The position numbers were made by a program, and so were the translations under genes. Below, in pieces: positions 1 to 6,261 of a DNA stretch of 6,997 bases; positions within the stretch are counted from its first letter, which is position 1; the number at the start of each line of letters is the position of its first letter. The notes below the pieces were generated by a model. That model was not told the DNA's origin, made no database searches, and was given only the letters and a program-made list of their open reading frames with translations. Source of the DNA: Planctomycetota bacterium. GTDB lineage: Bacteria > Planctomycetota > UBA1135 > UBA2386. The stretch is taken from positions 1-6,997 of the forward strand of contig JAGQRA010000859.1 in assembly GCA_020425885.1 (NCBI GenBank). The letters are read 5' to 3'.

Positions 1-140
1 AGTTCGAGCTGCCGATCCCGAACTGGCCCGGCCTCGTCGGCCTGCACTTCCACAACCAGGCCGTCGTGCTCGATGCCGGCAGCAACGCCGTCGGCGCTGT
101 CGTTTCCGATGCCGCCGAGGGCGTGATCGGGCACTGGTAG
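1..140 (+). CDS. C-terminal end of a probable secreted protein (5' truncated)
   Basis: The frame beginning at base 3 is open from the window edge and ends at TAG 138-140, giving the last 45 residues of a larger protein. The visible part starts FELPIPNWPGLVG, continues FHNQAVVLDAGSNAVG and ends VIGHW. The pattern 'LPIPN-x-PGLVG-...-QAVVLD-x-G-x-NA-x-G-...-SDA' resembles a beta-rich C-terminal domain that recurs on many exported planctomycete proteins; this is from memory of the family, not from a search. The composition is hydrophobic and beta-branched with no transmembrane segment, which fits a folded extracellular or periplasmic domain. Such a protein could be a client of the neighbouring secretion system, but that is speculation. 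The gene converges on gspF with 130 bases between the stop codons. The catalytic or binding part lies outside the window, so no function can be given. Confidence 0.7.
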   Translation, partial: FELPIPNWPGLVGLHFHNQAVVLDAGSNAVGAVVSDAAEGVIGHW

Positions 141-195
141 GACGGCGTGCCCTTCGGCGCAGCGGGCCAGGCGATGGCGTTACCCGTTGCGAACT

Positions 196-212
196 GGTCG
201 AGATCGACCTTT
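196..212 (+). terminator. Weak hairpin between convergent genes, possible terminator
   Basis: GGTCGA (196-201) and TCGACC (204-209) form a perfect 6-bp inverted repeat around a 2-base centre, effectively a 5-bp stem with a 4-base loop. It is followed by only three T residues (210-212). It is the only clear stem in the 141-270 convergent region and lies 55 bases after the stop of the upstream gene. The T-run is too short for a confident intrinsic terminator. On the minus strand, downstream of gspF, the hairpin has no following T-tract, so it gives little support for ending the gsp transcript. The rest of 141-270 shows nothing I can identify. Confidence 0.25.
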
Positions 213-270
213 CCGTCGTCGAGTGTATGCCGAAGACCAGGCGGATGGGCCTGGGTGACCCGTTTCCCGC

Positions 271-1497
271 TCAGCGCTGGTTCTGCAGCTGCAGCAGCGG
301 CATCACGATCGCGATGACGATGCCGGCGACGACGACGGCCAGCATGACGATGATCAGCGGCTCGAGCACCGAGGTCAGCTTCTGGGTGGCGAGGTCGACC
401 TCCTCGTCGTAGCTGGCGCCGATCCGTTCGAGCATCTCCTCGAGGTTGCCGGCCTGTTCGCCGACGCCGACCATGTAGGAGATCGTCGGCGGGAACACGC
501 CCGACATCTTCATCGGCGTGGCGATGTCGGTGCCCTCGATGACGCGGTCGTGGACGGTCTGCAGGGCGTTCTTCAGCACCTTGTTGTCGAGCACGCTCTT
601 GGTGACGTCGATGGCCTGCAGCGCCGGCACGCCCGAACGCAGCAGCGTCGCCAGCGTGACCGAGAAGCGCGCCATCGATTGCTTGCGCATCAGGTCGCCG
701 AACACCGGCAGCCGCAGCTTGAGCTTGTCGAAGGCGAGGCTGCCGCGGTCGCTGTTGATGAACAGCTGGAACGCGATCGTCAGCAGCAGCAGTCCGACCA
801 GGACCAGCAGCCAGTAGTTGACCAGGAAGTCCGAGGTCGTGATCAGGATCTCGGTCGGCAGCGGCAGGTCCTCGCCGCGGCCCTTGATGAGCTGGGTGAC
901 GCGCGGCACCACGAACGTCATCAGCACGGCGACGACGATGACACCGACGATGACCATGATCGTCGGGTAGATCAGGGCGGCGCCGACCTTGTTCTTGAGC
1001 CGCGCCTGGGCCTGCAGGAAGCCGGCCAGGCGGACCAGCACCTTGTCGAGCGCGCCCGAGGACTCGCCGGCCTTGACCATGTTGGAATAGAGCGGGCTGA
1101 AGTAGGCCGGGTGCTGCAGCACGGCGTCGCCGAACGGCATGCCCTGGGTGACCTTCTCGCGGATGTCACGGAAGGTGCCCTCGATCTTCTTGTCCGGGGC
1201 CTGCTCGATGATCATGCGCATGACCTCGGCGAGCGGGATGCCGGCCTGCAGCAGCGCCGCCATCTGTCGGGTGACGGCGCCGACCTGCTCGGTGCGCAGG
1301 CGATTGGGGTAGTCGACGCCGGTGACGCCGCGGATCTGCAGGCCGCGCTTGGCCTTCTTCTTCGACTCCTTGATGTCGGTGACGAAGAGCTTGTCCCGCT
1401 TCAGCTTGGAACGCGCATCACGCGCCGTGTCGGCGTCGATGATGCCCTTCTTCACCTTGTTGTCGGTGTCGATCGCCTTGTATTCGAAGATGGGCAT
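271..1497 (-). CDS. gspF: Type II secretion / type IV pilus inner-membrane platform protein GspF (PilC family)
   Basis: This 408-residue protein matches the usual GspF/PilC length of about 400. It is the polytopic inner-membrane platform that couples the GspE ATPase to pseudopilin assembly. The N-terminus MPIFEYKAIDTDNKVKKG is the typical F-x-Y-x-A-x-D-...-G opening. Two T2SF domains follow, at about residues 72-200 and 275-400. The first carries GESSGALDKVL (144-154) and the second the matching GEQAGNLEEML (346-356), the internal duplication that defines the family. Membrane segments are visible at about 174-198, 228-248 and 378-402. The ATG at 1497 lies 12 bases after the gspE stop (1510-1512), so it is the last gene of the gspD-E-F operon. 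No good Shine-Dalgarno sequence is visible in the short gap, and re-initiation after gspE is likely. Nothing looks truncated. GspF and PilC cannot be separated from sequence alone. Confidence 0.95.
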   Translation of the reverse strand: MPIFEYKAIDTDNKVKKGIIDADTARDARSKLKRDKLFVTDIKESKKKAKRGLQIRGVTGVDYPNRLRTEQVGAVTRQMAALLQAGIPLAEVMRMIIEQAPDKKIEGTFRDIREKVTQGMPFGDAVLQHPAYFSPLYSNMVKAGESSGALDKVLVRLAGFLQAQARLKNKVGAALIYPTIMVIVGVIVVAVLMTFVVPRVTQLIKGRGEDLPLPTEILITTSDFLVNYWLLVLVGLLLLTIAFQLFINSDRGSLAFDKLKLRLPVFGDLMRKQSMARFSVTLATLLRSGVPALQAIDVTKSVLDNKVLKNALQTVHDRVIEGTDIATPMKMSGVFPPTISYMVGVGEQAGNLEEMLERIGASYDEEVDLATQKLTSVLEPLIIVMLAVVVAGIVIAIVMPLLQLQNQR

Positions 1498-1509
1498 GCG
1501 TGGTCCGCG

Positions 1510-3255
1510 TCACATCACGTCGAGCTGGGTCACGCGCAGGACTTCCTCGGGCGTGGTCATGCCGAGCATCAGCTTCTCGACCCCGTTCATGCGCAGCGTG
1601 ACGAGGCCGCGCTCGATGGCGCCGCGCTTGATGACGCTGGCGGTGGATTTGTTGACGATCTGCTCCTGGATGATCTGGTCGATCGGCATCACCTCGTAGA
1701 TCGCGGTCCGGCCCGAGAAGCCGGAACGGAAGCACTCGTCGCAGCCCTTGCCGAGCAGGATCTTGCCGTCGGGGAACTGATCGGGCGAGAGCTTGAGGTC
1801 CTCGAGCAGGTAGCGCATCTTCTGGTCGGGCTCGACCGGCTCGCGGCAGTTGGGGCAGATCGTGCGCAGCAGGCGCTGGGCGACGACGAGCAGCACCGAT
1901 GACGAGACCAGGTACGGCTCCAAGCCGATGTCGATCAGACGCGTCATCGTCGACGCCGAGTCGTTGGTGTGCACGGTCGAGAACACCAGGTGTCCCGTCA
2001 GCGCCGCGCGGATGGCGATGTCGGCGGTCTCGGCGTCGCGCACCTCGCCGACCATCATCACGTCCGGATCCTGGCGCAGGAACGAGCGCAGGCCGGCGGC
2101 GAAGGTCAGCCCCTTCTTGGTGTTGACCTGGACCTGGCTGATGCCCTCGAGGTTGTATTCGACCGGGTCCTCGATGGTGAGGATGTTGAGGTCGGGCGCG
2201 TTGATCGCGTCGAGGCAGGCGTAGAGCGTCGTCGTCTTGCCCGAGCCGGTCGGGCCGGTGACGAAGATGATGCCGTGCGAGTAGTTGATGTAGCGCTCGA
2301 TCTGGCGCTGGCCGTCGTCGGAGAGGCCGATCTGATCGAGCGAGTAGATCTTGGTCGTCTTGTCGAGGATGCGGAAGACGACGCGCTCGCCACCGGCGAC
2401 CGGCACCGTGCTGATGCGGACGTCGACGTCGCCGTCGCCGATGCGGATGCTGGCGCGGCCGTCCTGCGGCAGGCGGCGTTCGGCGATGTCCATCTTGCCC
2501 ATGACCTTGACGCGGCTGACGATCGCCTCCTGCGCCCGCCGCGGCACCGACTCCATGTCGTAGAGCACGCCGTCGATTCGCATGCGCACCTGCAGGCGGT
2601 CCTGATAGGGCTGCAGGTGGATGTCCGAGGCGCGCAGCTTCAGCGCCTGGAACAGCAGCATGTTCACCAGCTTGATGACCGGCGCCTTGTTGGAGTCGAG
2701 CAGGTCCTCGGACTCCTGGATGTTCTCGGCGATGCTGACGATGTCGGTGTCCTTGACATCCTGCAGCGCCTCGTCGACGCCGTCGGCCTTGTGCCGGTAG
2801 GCGCGGTTGATCAGGTTGGCGATCTCGCCGCGACCGGTGAGGACGGCCTCGACCTCGCGCCCGAGCAGTGTCGCCAGGTCGTCCATCGGCTGGACCTCGA
2901 GCGGCCGGTTGGTCGCCACCTTGACGACCGAGCCGGTGTCCTCGATCGCGACCAGGCCGTGCGTGCGCGCGAACTGCACCGGCACGTCATGGATGAAGAA
3001 GCCCGGCACGCTGGTGCCTTCGAGGCTGCTGCGATACTCGAGGCCGAGGAAGTCGGCGAACAGCTCGAGGCACTTCGCCTCCGGCATGAAGTTCTTGCCG
3101 ACGAGGATCTGATCGAGGTTCTGGCCGGTCTCGCGTTCTTCCTGCAGGGCGTCGGCGATCTGGCTCTCGCTCAGACCGGCGCGCCGCAGGAAGCCCTCGC
3201 GGAGGCGATCGCCCGAGGTCGGGCCCGGGGCCGTGCTGACGGGGGAGTCGCTCAT
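1510..3255 (-). CDS. gspE: Type II secretion / type IV pilus assembly ATPase GspE (PilB family)
   Basis: This 581-residue cytoplasmic hexameric ATPase powers pseudopilin polymerisation. All core motifs are present in order: Walker A GPTGSGKTT (334-342), Asp box TIEDPVEY (360-367), Walker B region DPDVMMVGEVRD (396-407), and His box TGHLVFSTVHTNDS (420-433). A tetracysteine zinc site has CPNC (467-470) and CDEC (505-508) separated by 34 residues. The N2E-like part begins near residue 190, including ASDIHLQP (209-216). Residues about 15-150 form an MshEN-like N-terminal domain whose nucleotide-binding signature looks degenerate. The ATG at 3255 is chosen because it forms an ATGA overlap with the gspD stop. 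The same frame runs open further upstream into gspD to 3438, but that part is low-complexity, Arg/Gln-rich and reads like a shadow of gspD. GspE and PilB are hard to distinguish; the secretin and platform neighbours fit either. Confidence 0.96.
   Translation of the reverse strand: MSDSPVSTAPGPTSGDRLREGFLRRAGLSESQIADALQEERETGQNLDQILVGKNFMPEAKCLELFADFLGLEYRSSLEGTSVPGFFIHDVPVQFARTHGLVAIEDTGSVVKVATNRPLEVQPMDDLATLLGREVEAVLTGRGEIANLINRAYRHKADGVDEALQDVKDTDIVSIAENIQESEDLLDSNKAPVIKLVNMLLFQALKLRASDIHLQPYQDRLQVRMRIDGVLYDMESVPRRAQEAIVSRVKVMGKMDIAERRLPQDGRASIRIGDGDVDVRISTVPVAGGERVVFRILDKTTKIYSLDQIGLSDDGQRQIERYINYSHGIIFVTGPTGSGKTTTLYACLDAINAPDLNILTIEDPVEYNLEGISQVQVNTKKGLTFAAGLRSFLRQDPDVMMVGEVRDAETADIAIRAALTGHLVFSTVHTNDSASTMTRLIDIGLEPYLVSSSVLLVVAQRLLRTICPNCREPVEPDQKMRYLLEDLKLSPDQFPDGKILLGKGCDECFRSGFSGRTAIYEVMPIDQIIQEQIVNKSTASVIKRGAIERGLVTLRMNGVEKLMLGMTTPEEVLRVTQLDVM
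3252..3255 (-). promoter_or_regulatory. ATGA stop/start overlap coupling gspD to gspE
   Basis: On the minus strand the gspE start ATG (3255-3253) overlaps the gspD stop TGA (3254-3252) in the tetranucleotide ATGA. The sequence just upstream has only a weak purine stretch (GGGA) and no convincing Shine-Dalgarno, so gspE translation probably depends on ribosomes terminating on gspD. This overlap fixes the gspE start and is strong evidence for one operon. Confidence 0.85.
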
Positions 3256-5594
3256 CGCTGTTCGGTCCCGGAGTTGTTGGCGCCGGGCTGCGAGGCGCCC
3301 GGGTCGGTCGGCATGTTGGCCGGCTGCTTGGTGCGGTCGTAGAGCGGCATCTCGAAGATCCCCTGGTTGTCGAGGTCCTCGATCGTCGAACCCTCGTCGT
3401 CGAGCTTGCGGGCCTGGTCGCCGGCCGTGCCCGTCCACTTGCGATCCATGATGCGCAGCCGCCGCTCGCCGATGTACTCCTGCGCCTCGAGCTTCTTCTG
3501 CATGCTCAGGTGCGACAGGTCGTGGAAGTCCTCCTCGTCGAGGATGGTCGGCGTGACGAAGAAGTAGAGGTTGGTCTTGTTCGACTGGCGCTCGCTCTTC
3601 TTGAACAGGTAGCCGAGGATCGGGATGTCCTTCAGGAACGGGATGCCGCCGTCGCTCTCCGACTCGGAGTCCTCGATGACGCCGCCGACGATCATCGTCG
3701 CCTCGCTCGGCATCGTGACCTGGGTGCGGATGGTGCGGCTCAGCGTGACGCCGCCACCGGTCGCGGAGTTGGGGTCGAAGGCGCCGACGAAGCGGCTGAC
3801 CTCGAGGTTGATGTTGAGCCGCAGGTAGCGATTGGGCGAGATCGTCGGCGAGATCTCGAGCGTGATGCCGGCGTCGCGCGGCTCGCCGGCGCCCTGCTGG
3901 GTGCCGGTCGCGTTCTGGGTGTTGTTCAGGGTCGGGCGCGACTCGCCGGTCGTCACGATCGCGGTCTCGTTGTTGTTCACGAGCACGCTCGGCAGCGACA
4001 GGATGTTGGCCGAGTCGTCGGTCGACAGCGCGTTGACGAGCAGCGGGATCGAGAAGCCGTTGCTGCGGATGAAACCGCCCGTCAGGCCCTGCAGCGGGTT
4101 GTCGAAGTCGGGCAGGCGGGTGTCGGCCAGGCCATCGTCGTCGGTGTCGCTGAACACCGACCGGCCGAAGTGGGTGTAGCCGCAGCCGCGGGTGTAGTCG
4201 CCGTTCTCGGGCAGGTCGAGCAGGCCGAGTTCGACGCCGAAGCGCTGCAGGTCACCGGTCGTCAGCTCGACGATGGCGGCCTCGATCAGCACCTGGGGCT
4301 GGCGCTGGTCGAGCTTGGCGATCAGGGCCTCGATCTGGGTGTATTTCGTCGGCGCGGCCGAGACCAGCAGGCTGTTGCTCTCCTTGTGGGCCTGGATGAC
4401 CGTGCGTCGCGGCCGCGGCGCCGTGCCCTGTCCGGGGCCGCCGGTCTGGGCGCTGGCCTCGGCGTTGTTGTCCTCCTGCATGAACTGGTGCAGGGTGTCG
4501 CGCAGGTCGTCGGCGAGCACGTTCTTGAGGTAGATGACGCTGGCCTGGCCCTCGACGATCTGGCTCGGCAGATCCAGTCGCGCGATCAGCTCGAGCGCCT
4601 CGATGACGTGCTCCTGGATGCCGCTCAGCACCAGCGACTTCTGCGAGCTGATCTGCACGATCTTGAGCTGCGGCTGGTTGGTGGCGGCGGCCGCGCCGCC
4701 CGCACCCATGCTGTTGTCGGCGAGCACCTGCTGGCGGATCCGCTGCCTGTTCTCGAGCACGCTCTCGAGGATCGGCGCGATCTCCTCGGGGGCCGCGTAC
4801 TGCAGCGGCACGACCTGAACCGTGAGGTTCGGCTGCTCGCCTTCGACGTCGACCAGTTCGAGCAGCTGGACCGCGGCGTAGACCTGCGGGCCGTAGCCCT
4901 GCAGCAGCAGGGCCGAGGGATTGCCGACGTTGCCCGTGACCACGCTGCCGCCGCCCTGGCCGGAGCCGGCGGCGGTGAAGAACTGACGCAACGAGTTGCC
5001 GGCGACGCTGGCGTTGGTGTGCTTGAACTGGACCGTGGTCAGGATCGGCACGCCGGTCTGGGTCTTGTACTTCGGCAGTTCCTCCGGCGTGACGTAGCGG
5101 GCGCCGCTGGTGATCTCGCGGGCGCGTACGCCGGTCAGCGAGATGATCTCGAGGATCTCGGAGGTGCCTTCCCCGCGCGGCACGATGGCGAAGCCCTTGA
5201 TGTAGAGCATCGTCTGGAAGAAGCCGAAGAAGTCGTCCTGGAAGGTGTCGCGCTTGAACGACAGCGTGCCGAGGAAGGTGACGCGGTTGCCGCCGGCCGG
5301 CGTCATCAGCTCCTGCTCGTTGAACGTGAACGGGCGCTTGGTCACCTCCTGCGCCCACTTGACGAACTCGGGCAGCTCGAGGCCGTTGGTCTCGCTCATC
5401 GAGATGACGATCGAGTCGGTCTCCTCGTCGATGCGCATCACGGGTCGCGCCCCGGGATCCTGGCCACCGGGGTCCTGCTCGTTCTGGCCCCGGATCGGGA
5501 GCATGAGGACCACGGTCGCCACGACGGCAGCGCAGAGGCGGCTGATCCGGGCTCGGTCTGAGATCTCGCCACGAGGAAGGACTGGGTCGGTCAT
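3252..5594 (-). CDS. gspD: Outer-membrane secretin GspD (type II/III secretion system family)
   Basis: This 780-residue secretin forms the outer-membrane exit channel of a type II secretion or pilus-like system. A long n-region followed by a hydrophobic stretch (about residues 20-34) gives a Sec signal peptide, with cleavage plausible near RGQ (35-37). A Gln/Pro/Gly-rich linker follows. The periplasmic domains appear to be N0 (about 58-152), N1 (165-253), N2 (258-343) and N3 (350-432), with Gly/Ala or Pro-rich linkers inside N2 (about 293-308) and N3 (about 375-397). The secretin core runs from QVLIEAAIVEL (434-444) through ILSLPSVLVNNNETAIVTTG (531-550) to the signature GGIPFLKDIPILGYLF (649-664) and NLYFFVTPTI (675-684). 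A charged tail of about 95 residues follows. The ATG at 5594 is the only start before an upstream in-frame stop (TAA, 5666-5664). No Shine-Dalgarno is evident. It is the first gene of the operon and overlaps gspE by 4 nt. A DxDxDG loop at 483-491 inside the core is unusual. PilQ is the alternative name. Confidence 0.95.
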   Translation of the reverse strand: MTDPVLPRGEISDRARISRLCAAVVATVVLMLPIRGQNEQDPGGQDPGARPVMRIDEETDSIVISMSETNGLELPEFVKWAQEVTKRPFTFNEQELMTPAGGNRVTFLGTLSFKRDTFQDDFFGFFQTMLYIKGFAIVPRGEGTSEILEIISLTGVRAREITSGARYVTPEELPKYKTQTGVPILTTVQFKHTNASVAGNSLRQFFTAAGSGQGGGSVVTGNVGNPSALLLQGYGPQVYAAVQLLELVDVEGEQPNLTVQVVPLQYAAPEEIAPILESVLENRQRIRQQVLADNSMGAGGAAAATNQPQLKIVQISSQKSLVLSGIQEHVIEALELIARLDLPSQIVEGQASVIYLKNVLADDLRDTLHQFMQEDNNAEASAQTGGPGQGTAPRPRRTVIQAHKESNSLLVSAAPTKYTQIEALIAKLDQRQPQVLIEAAIVELTTGDLQRFGVELGLLDLPENGDYTRGCGYTHFGRSVFSDTDDDGLADTRLPDFDNPLQGLTGGFIRSNGFSIPLLVNALSTDDSANILSLPSVLVNNNETAIVTTGESRPTLNNTQNATGTQQGAGEPRDAGITLEISPTISPNRYLRLNINLEVSRFVGAFDPNSATGGGVTLSRTIRTQVTMPSEATMIVGGVIEDSESESDGGIPFLKDIPILGYLFKKSERQSNKTNLYFFVTPTILDEEDFHDLSHLSMQKKLEAQEYIGERRLRIMDRKWTGTAGDQARKLDDEGSTIEDLDNQGIFEMPLYDRTKQPANMPTDPGASQPGANNSGTEQR

Positions 5595-5643
5595 CTGTCT
5601 AGTTGTGCGCGTGCTTCGGTACGGAAGGACGAAGATCCATCTA

Positions 5644-5670
5644 CGACCGGCAGGGTCGGGTTTTTATTTC
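5644..5670 (+). terminator. Terminator-like stem plus T-tract upstream of gspD
   Basis: CGACC (5644-5648) can pair with GGTCG (5654-5658) across a 5-base loop. It is followed by GG and then TTTTTATTTC (5661-5670), the shape of a short intrinsic terminator reading rightward. No plus-strand gene lies upstream of it, so it could only stop antisense transcription leaving gspD. Equally likely, the minus-strand reading matters: the A-tract may be a promoter element of gspD and the inverted repeat a hairpin in its 5' leader. Confidence 0.3.
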
Positions 5671-5689
5671 GGTCGCATGATGCAAGGAA
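5661..5689 (-). promoter_or_regulatory. Candidate promoter for the gspD-E-F operon
   Basis: On the minus strand TTCCTT (5689-5684) and TAAAAA (5666-5661) are separated by 17 bases, which is correct sigma70 spacing. Both boxes are poor matches; TAAAAA agrees with TATAAT at four of six positions. This is the only A/T-rich stretch in the divergent region, and it lies about 67 bases before the gspD ATG. It is a positional guess rather than a clear promoter. Confidence 0.22.
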
Positions 5690-5739
5690 GCCGGAAGTCC
5701 GGGTTTCCGACTTTCCGATTGCACACGTTCGGTCGCATG
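5668..5739. repeat. Exact 12-bp direct repeat, copies 60 bp apart
   Basis: TTCGGTCGCATG occurs at 5668-5679 and again at 5728-5739, start to start exactly 60 bp. The similarity continues imperfectly into ATGCA after the first copy and GTTGCA after the second. Both copies lie between divergent gspD and the EIIA gene, where a shared regulator could bind. The repeats are visible directly; a binding role is inferred. Confidence 0.6.
5686..5708. repeat. Imperfect hairpin in the divergent intergenic region
   Basis: GGAA (5686-5689) pairs with TTCC (5705-5708), and inside it CCGG (5691-5694) pairs with CCGG (5699-5702) around an AAGT loop. A 1-by-2 mismatch separates the two stems. No T-run follows, so it does not look like a terminator. 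It sits between the two 12-bp direct repeats and could be an operator or an RNA structure in a leader. Confidence 0.4.
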
Positions 5740-5752
5740 GTTGCATTGCAAC
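5740..5752. promoter_or_regulatory. 13-bp perfect palindrome upstream of the EIIA gene
   Basis: GTTGCATTGCAAC is perfectly symmetric about the central T at 5746 and lies 38 bases before the ATG at 5791. The half-site TTGCA/TGCAA also appears at 5681-5685 and 5719-5723, giving four copies within about 70 bp. The palindrome directly adjoins the second 12-bp direct repeat (5728-5739). A dimeric transcription factor operator is the natural reading, but no regulator is known here. Confidence 0.4.
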
Positions 5753-5790
5753 GCCACTTGGCGGGGTGACTCGCTCGGGCGTTGCTGCGA

Positions 5791-6261
5791 ATGAAACTGT
5801 GCGATCTCATCACTCCTGACCTCGTCGAGGTTCCGCTGCAGGCCGCGGACAAGTGGCAGGCGCTGTCGCGCATCGCGGCGGTCCCGGTACGTGCCGGCCG
5901 CTATCCGGAATCCTTCGCCGCGTCCGTCGAGCAGGCCCTGGTCGTGCGCGAGCGCAGCATGACGACCGGCATGGAGAACGGCATCGCCATCCCGCACGCG
6001 GCCATCGATGGCATCGACGATCTGGTCGCCGTGCTGGGGCTCAACCCGGTCGGCATTCCGTTCGAGACCCTGGACGGGGCGCCGGCGACGATCGTGATCG
6101 GCCTGATCATCCCGCGGTCGAAGAAGCTGATGCATATCAAGACCCTGGCCGAGATCGCCAAGCTGCTGTCCCGGGCCGAGGTCCGCGATCGACTGTTGCG
6201 CTGCACCGCGGCCGAGGAGGTCGTGTTGACCCTGAACGAACTCCAGGCGCAGCCGGGCTGA
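5791..6261 (+). CDS. PTS EIIA type-2 domain protein (PtsN / fructose IIA-like)
   Basis: This is a 156-residue cytoplasmic protein, the full length of a single EIIA type-2 (Fru/Mtl/Ntr) domain. Such proteins accept phosphate from HPr or NPr on a histidine. The active-site region NGIAIPHA (63-70) holds the expected phosphorylated His69. A second conserved-type histidine lies at 115 in LMHIKTLAEIAK, as in PtsN. The N-terminus MKLCDLITPDLVEVPL matches the family opening. The ATG at 5791 is preferred; a TTG at 5782 in the same frame would add three residues, and GGGGTGA (5763-5769) sits 12 bases before that TTG. No IIB, IIC, HPr or EI gene is adjacent, so a regulatory role like nitrogen PTS EIIA is more likely than sugar uptake. 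It is divergent from gspD and lies 56 bases ahead of a membrane-protein gene, with which it may be co-transcribed. I leave out the symbol ptsN because orthology cannot be shown here. Confidence 0.9.
   Translation: MKLCDLITPDLVEVPLQAADKWQALSRIAAVPVRAGRYPESFAASVEQALVVRERSMTTGMENGIAIPHAAIDGIDDLVAVLGLNPVGIPFETLDGAPATIVIGLIIPRSKKLMHIKTLAEIAKLLSRAEVRDRLLRCTAAEEVVLTLNELQAQPG

Noticed and set aside
191..223. Minus-strand reading with DDGKVDLDQF, resembling a dockerin/EF-hand remnant downstream of gspF
   Set aside because: There is no start codon between the gspF stop and this stretch, the leading Asp of the loop is absent, and the match is too short to call a pseudogene.
550..1902. Long plus-strand open frame opposite gspF and the end of gspE
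   Set aside because: It crosses the gspE/gspF boundary and is rich in Asp, Arg, Gln, Leu and His with no recognisable domain. This is the usual shadow of a GC-rich gene read on the opposite strand.
1969..3342. Long plus-strand open frame opposite gspE
   Set aside because: It has the same shadow composition (runs of Asp, Val, Leu, Arg) and lies fully opposite a gene with every GspE motif intact.
3256..3438. A 61-residue N-terminal extension of gspE
   Set aside because: The extension is Arg/Gln/Pro-rich out-of-frame gspD sequence. The ATGA overlap and the start of the MshEN-like domain favour the ATG at 3255.
3510..5561. 683-codon plus-strand open frame opposite gspD
   Set aside because: The length is striking, but the composition is that of a complementary-strand shadow, with no signal peptide or motif, and gspD on the other strand is certain.
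5641..6135. Minus-strand open frame overlapping the EIIA gene and the intergenic region
   Set aside because: It is Arg/His-rich with no recognisable motif and is antisense to a well-supported EIIA gene.
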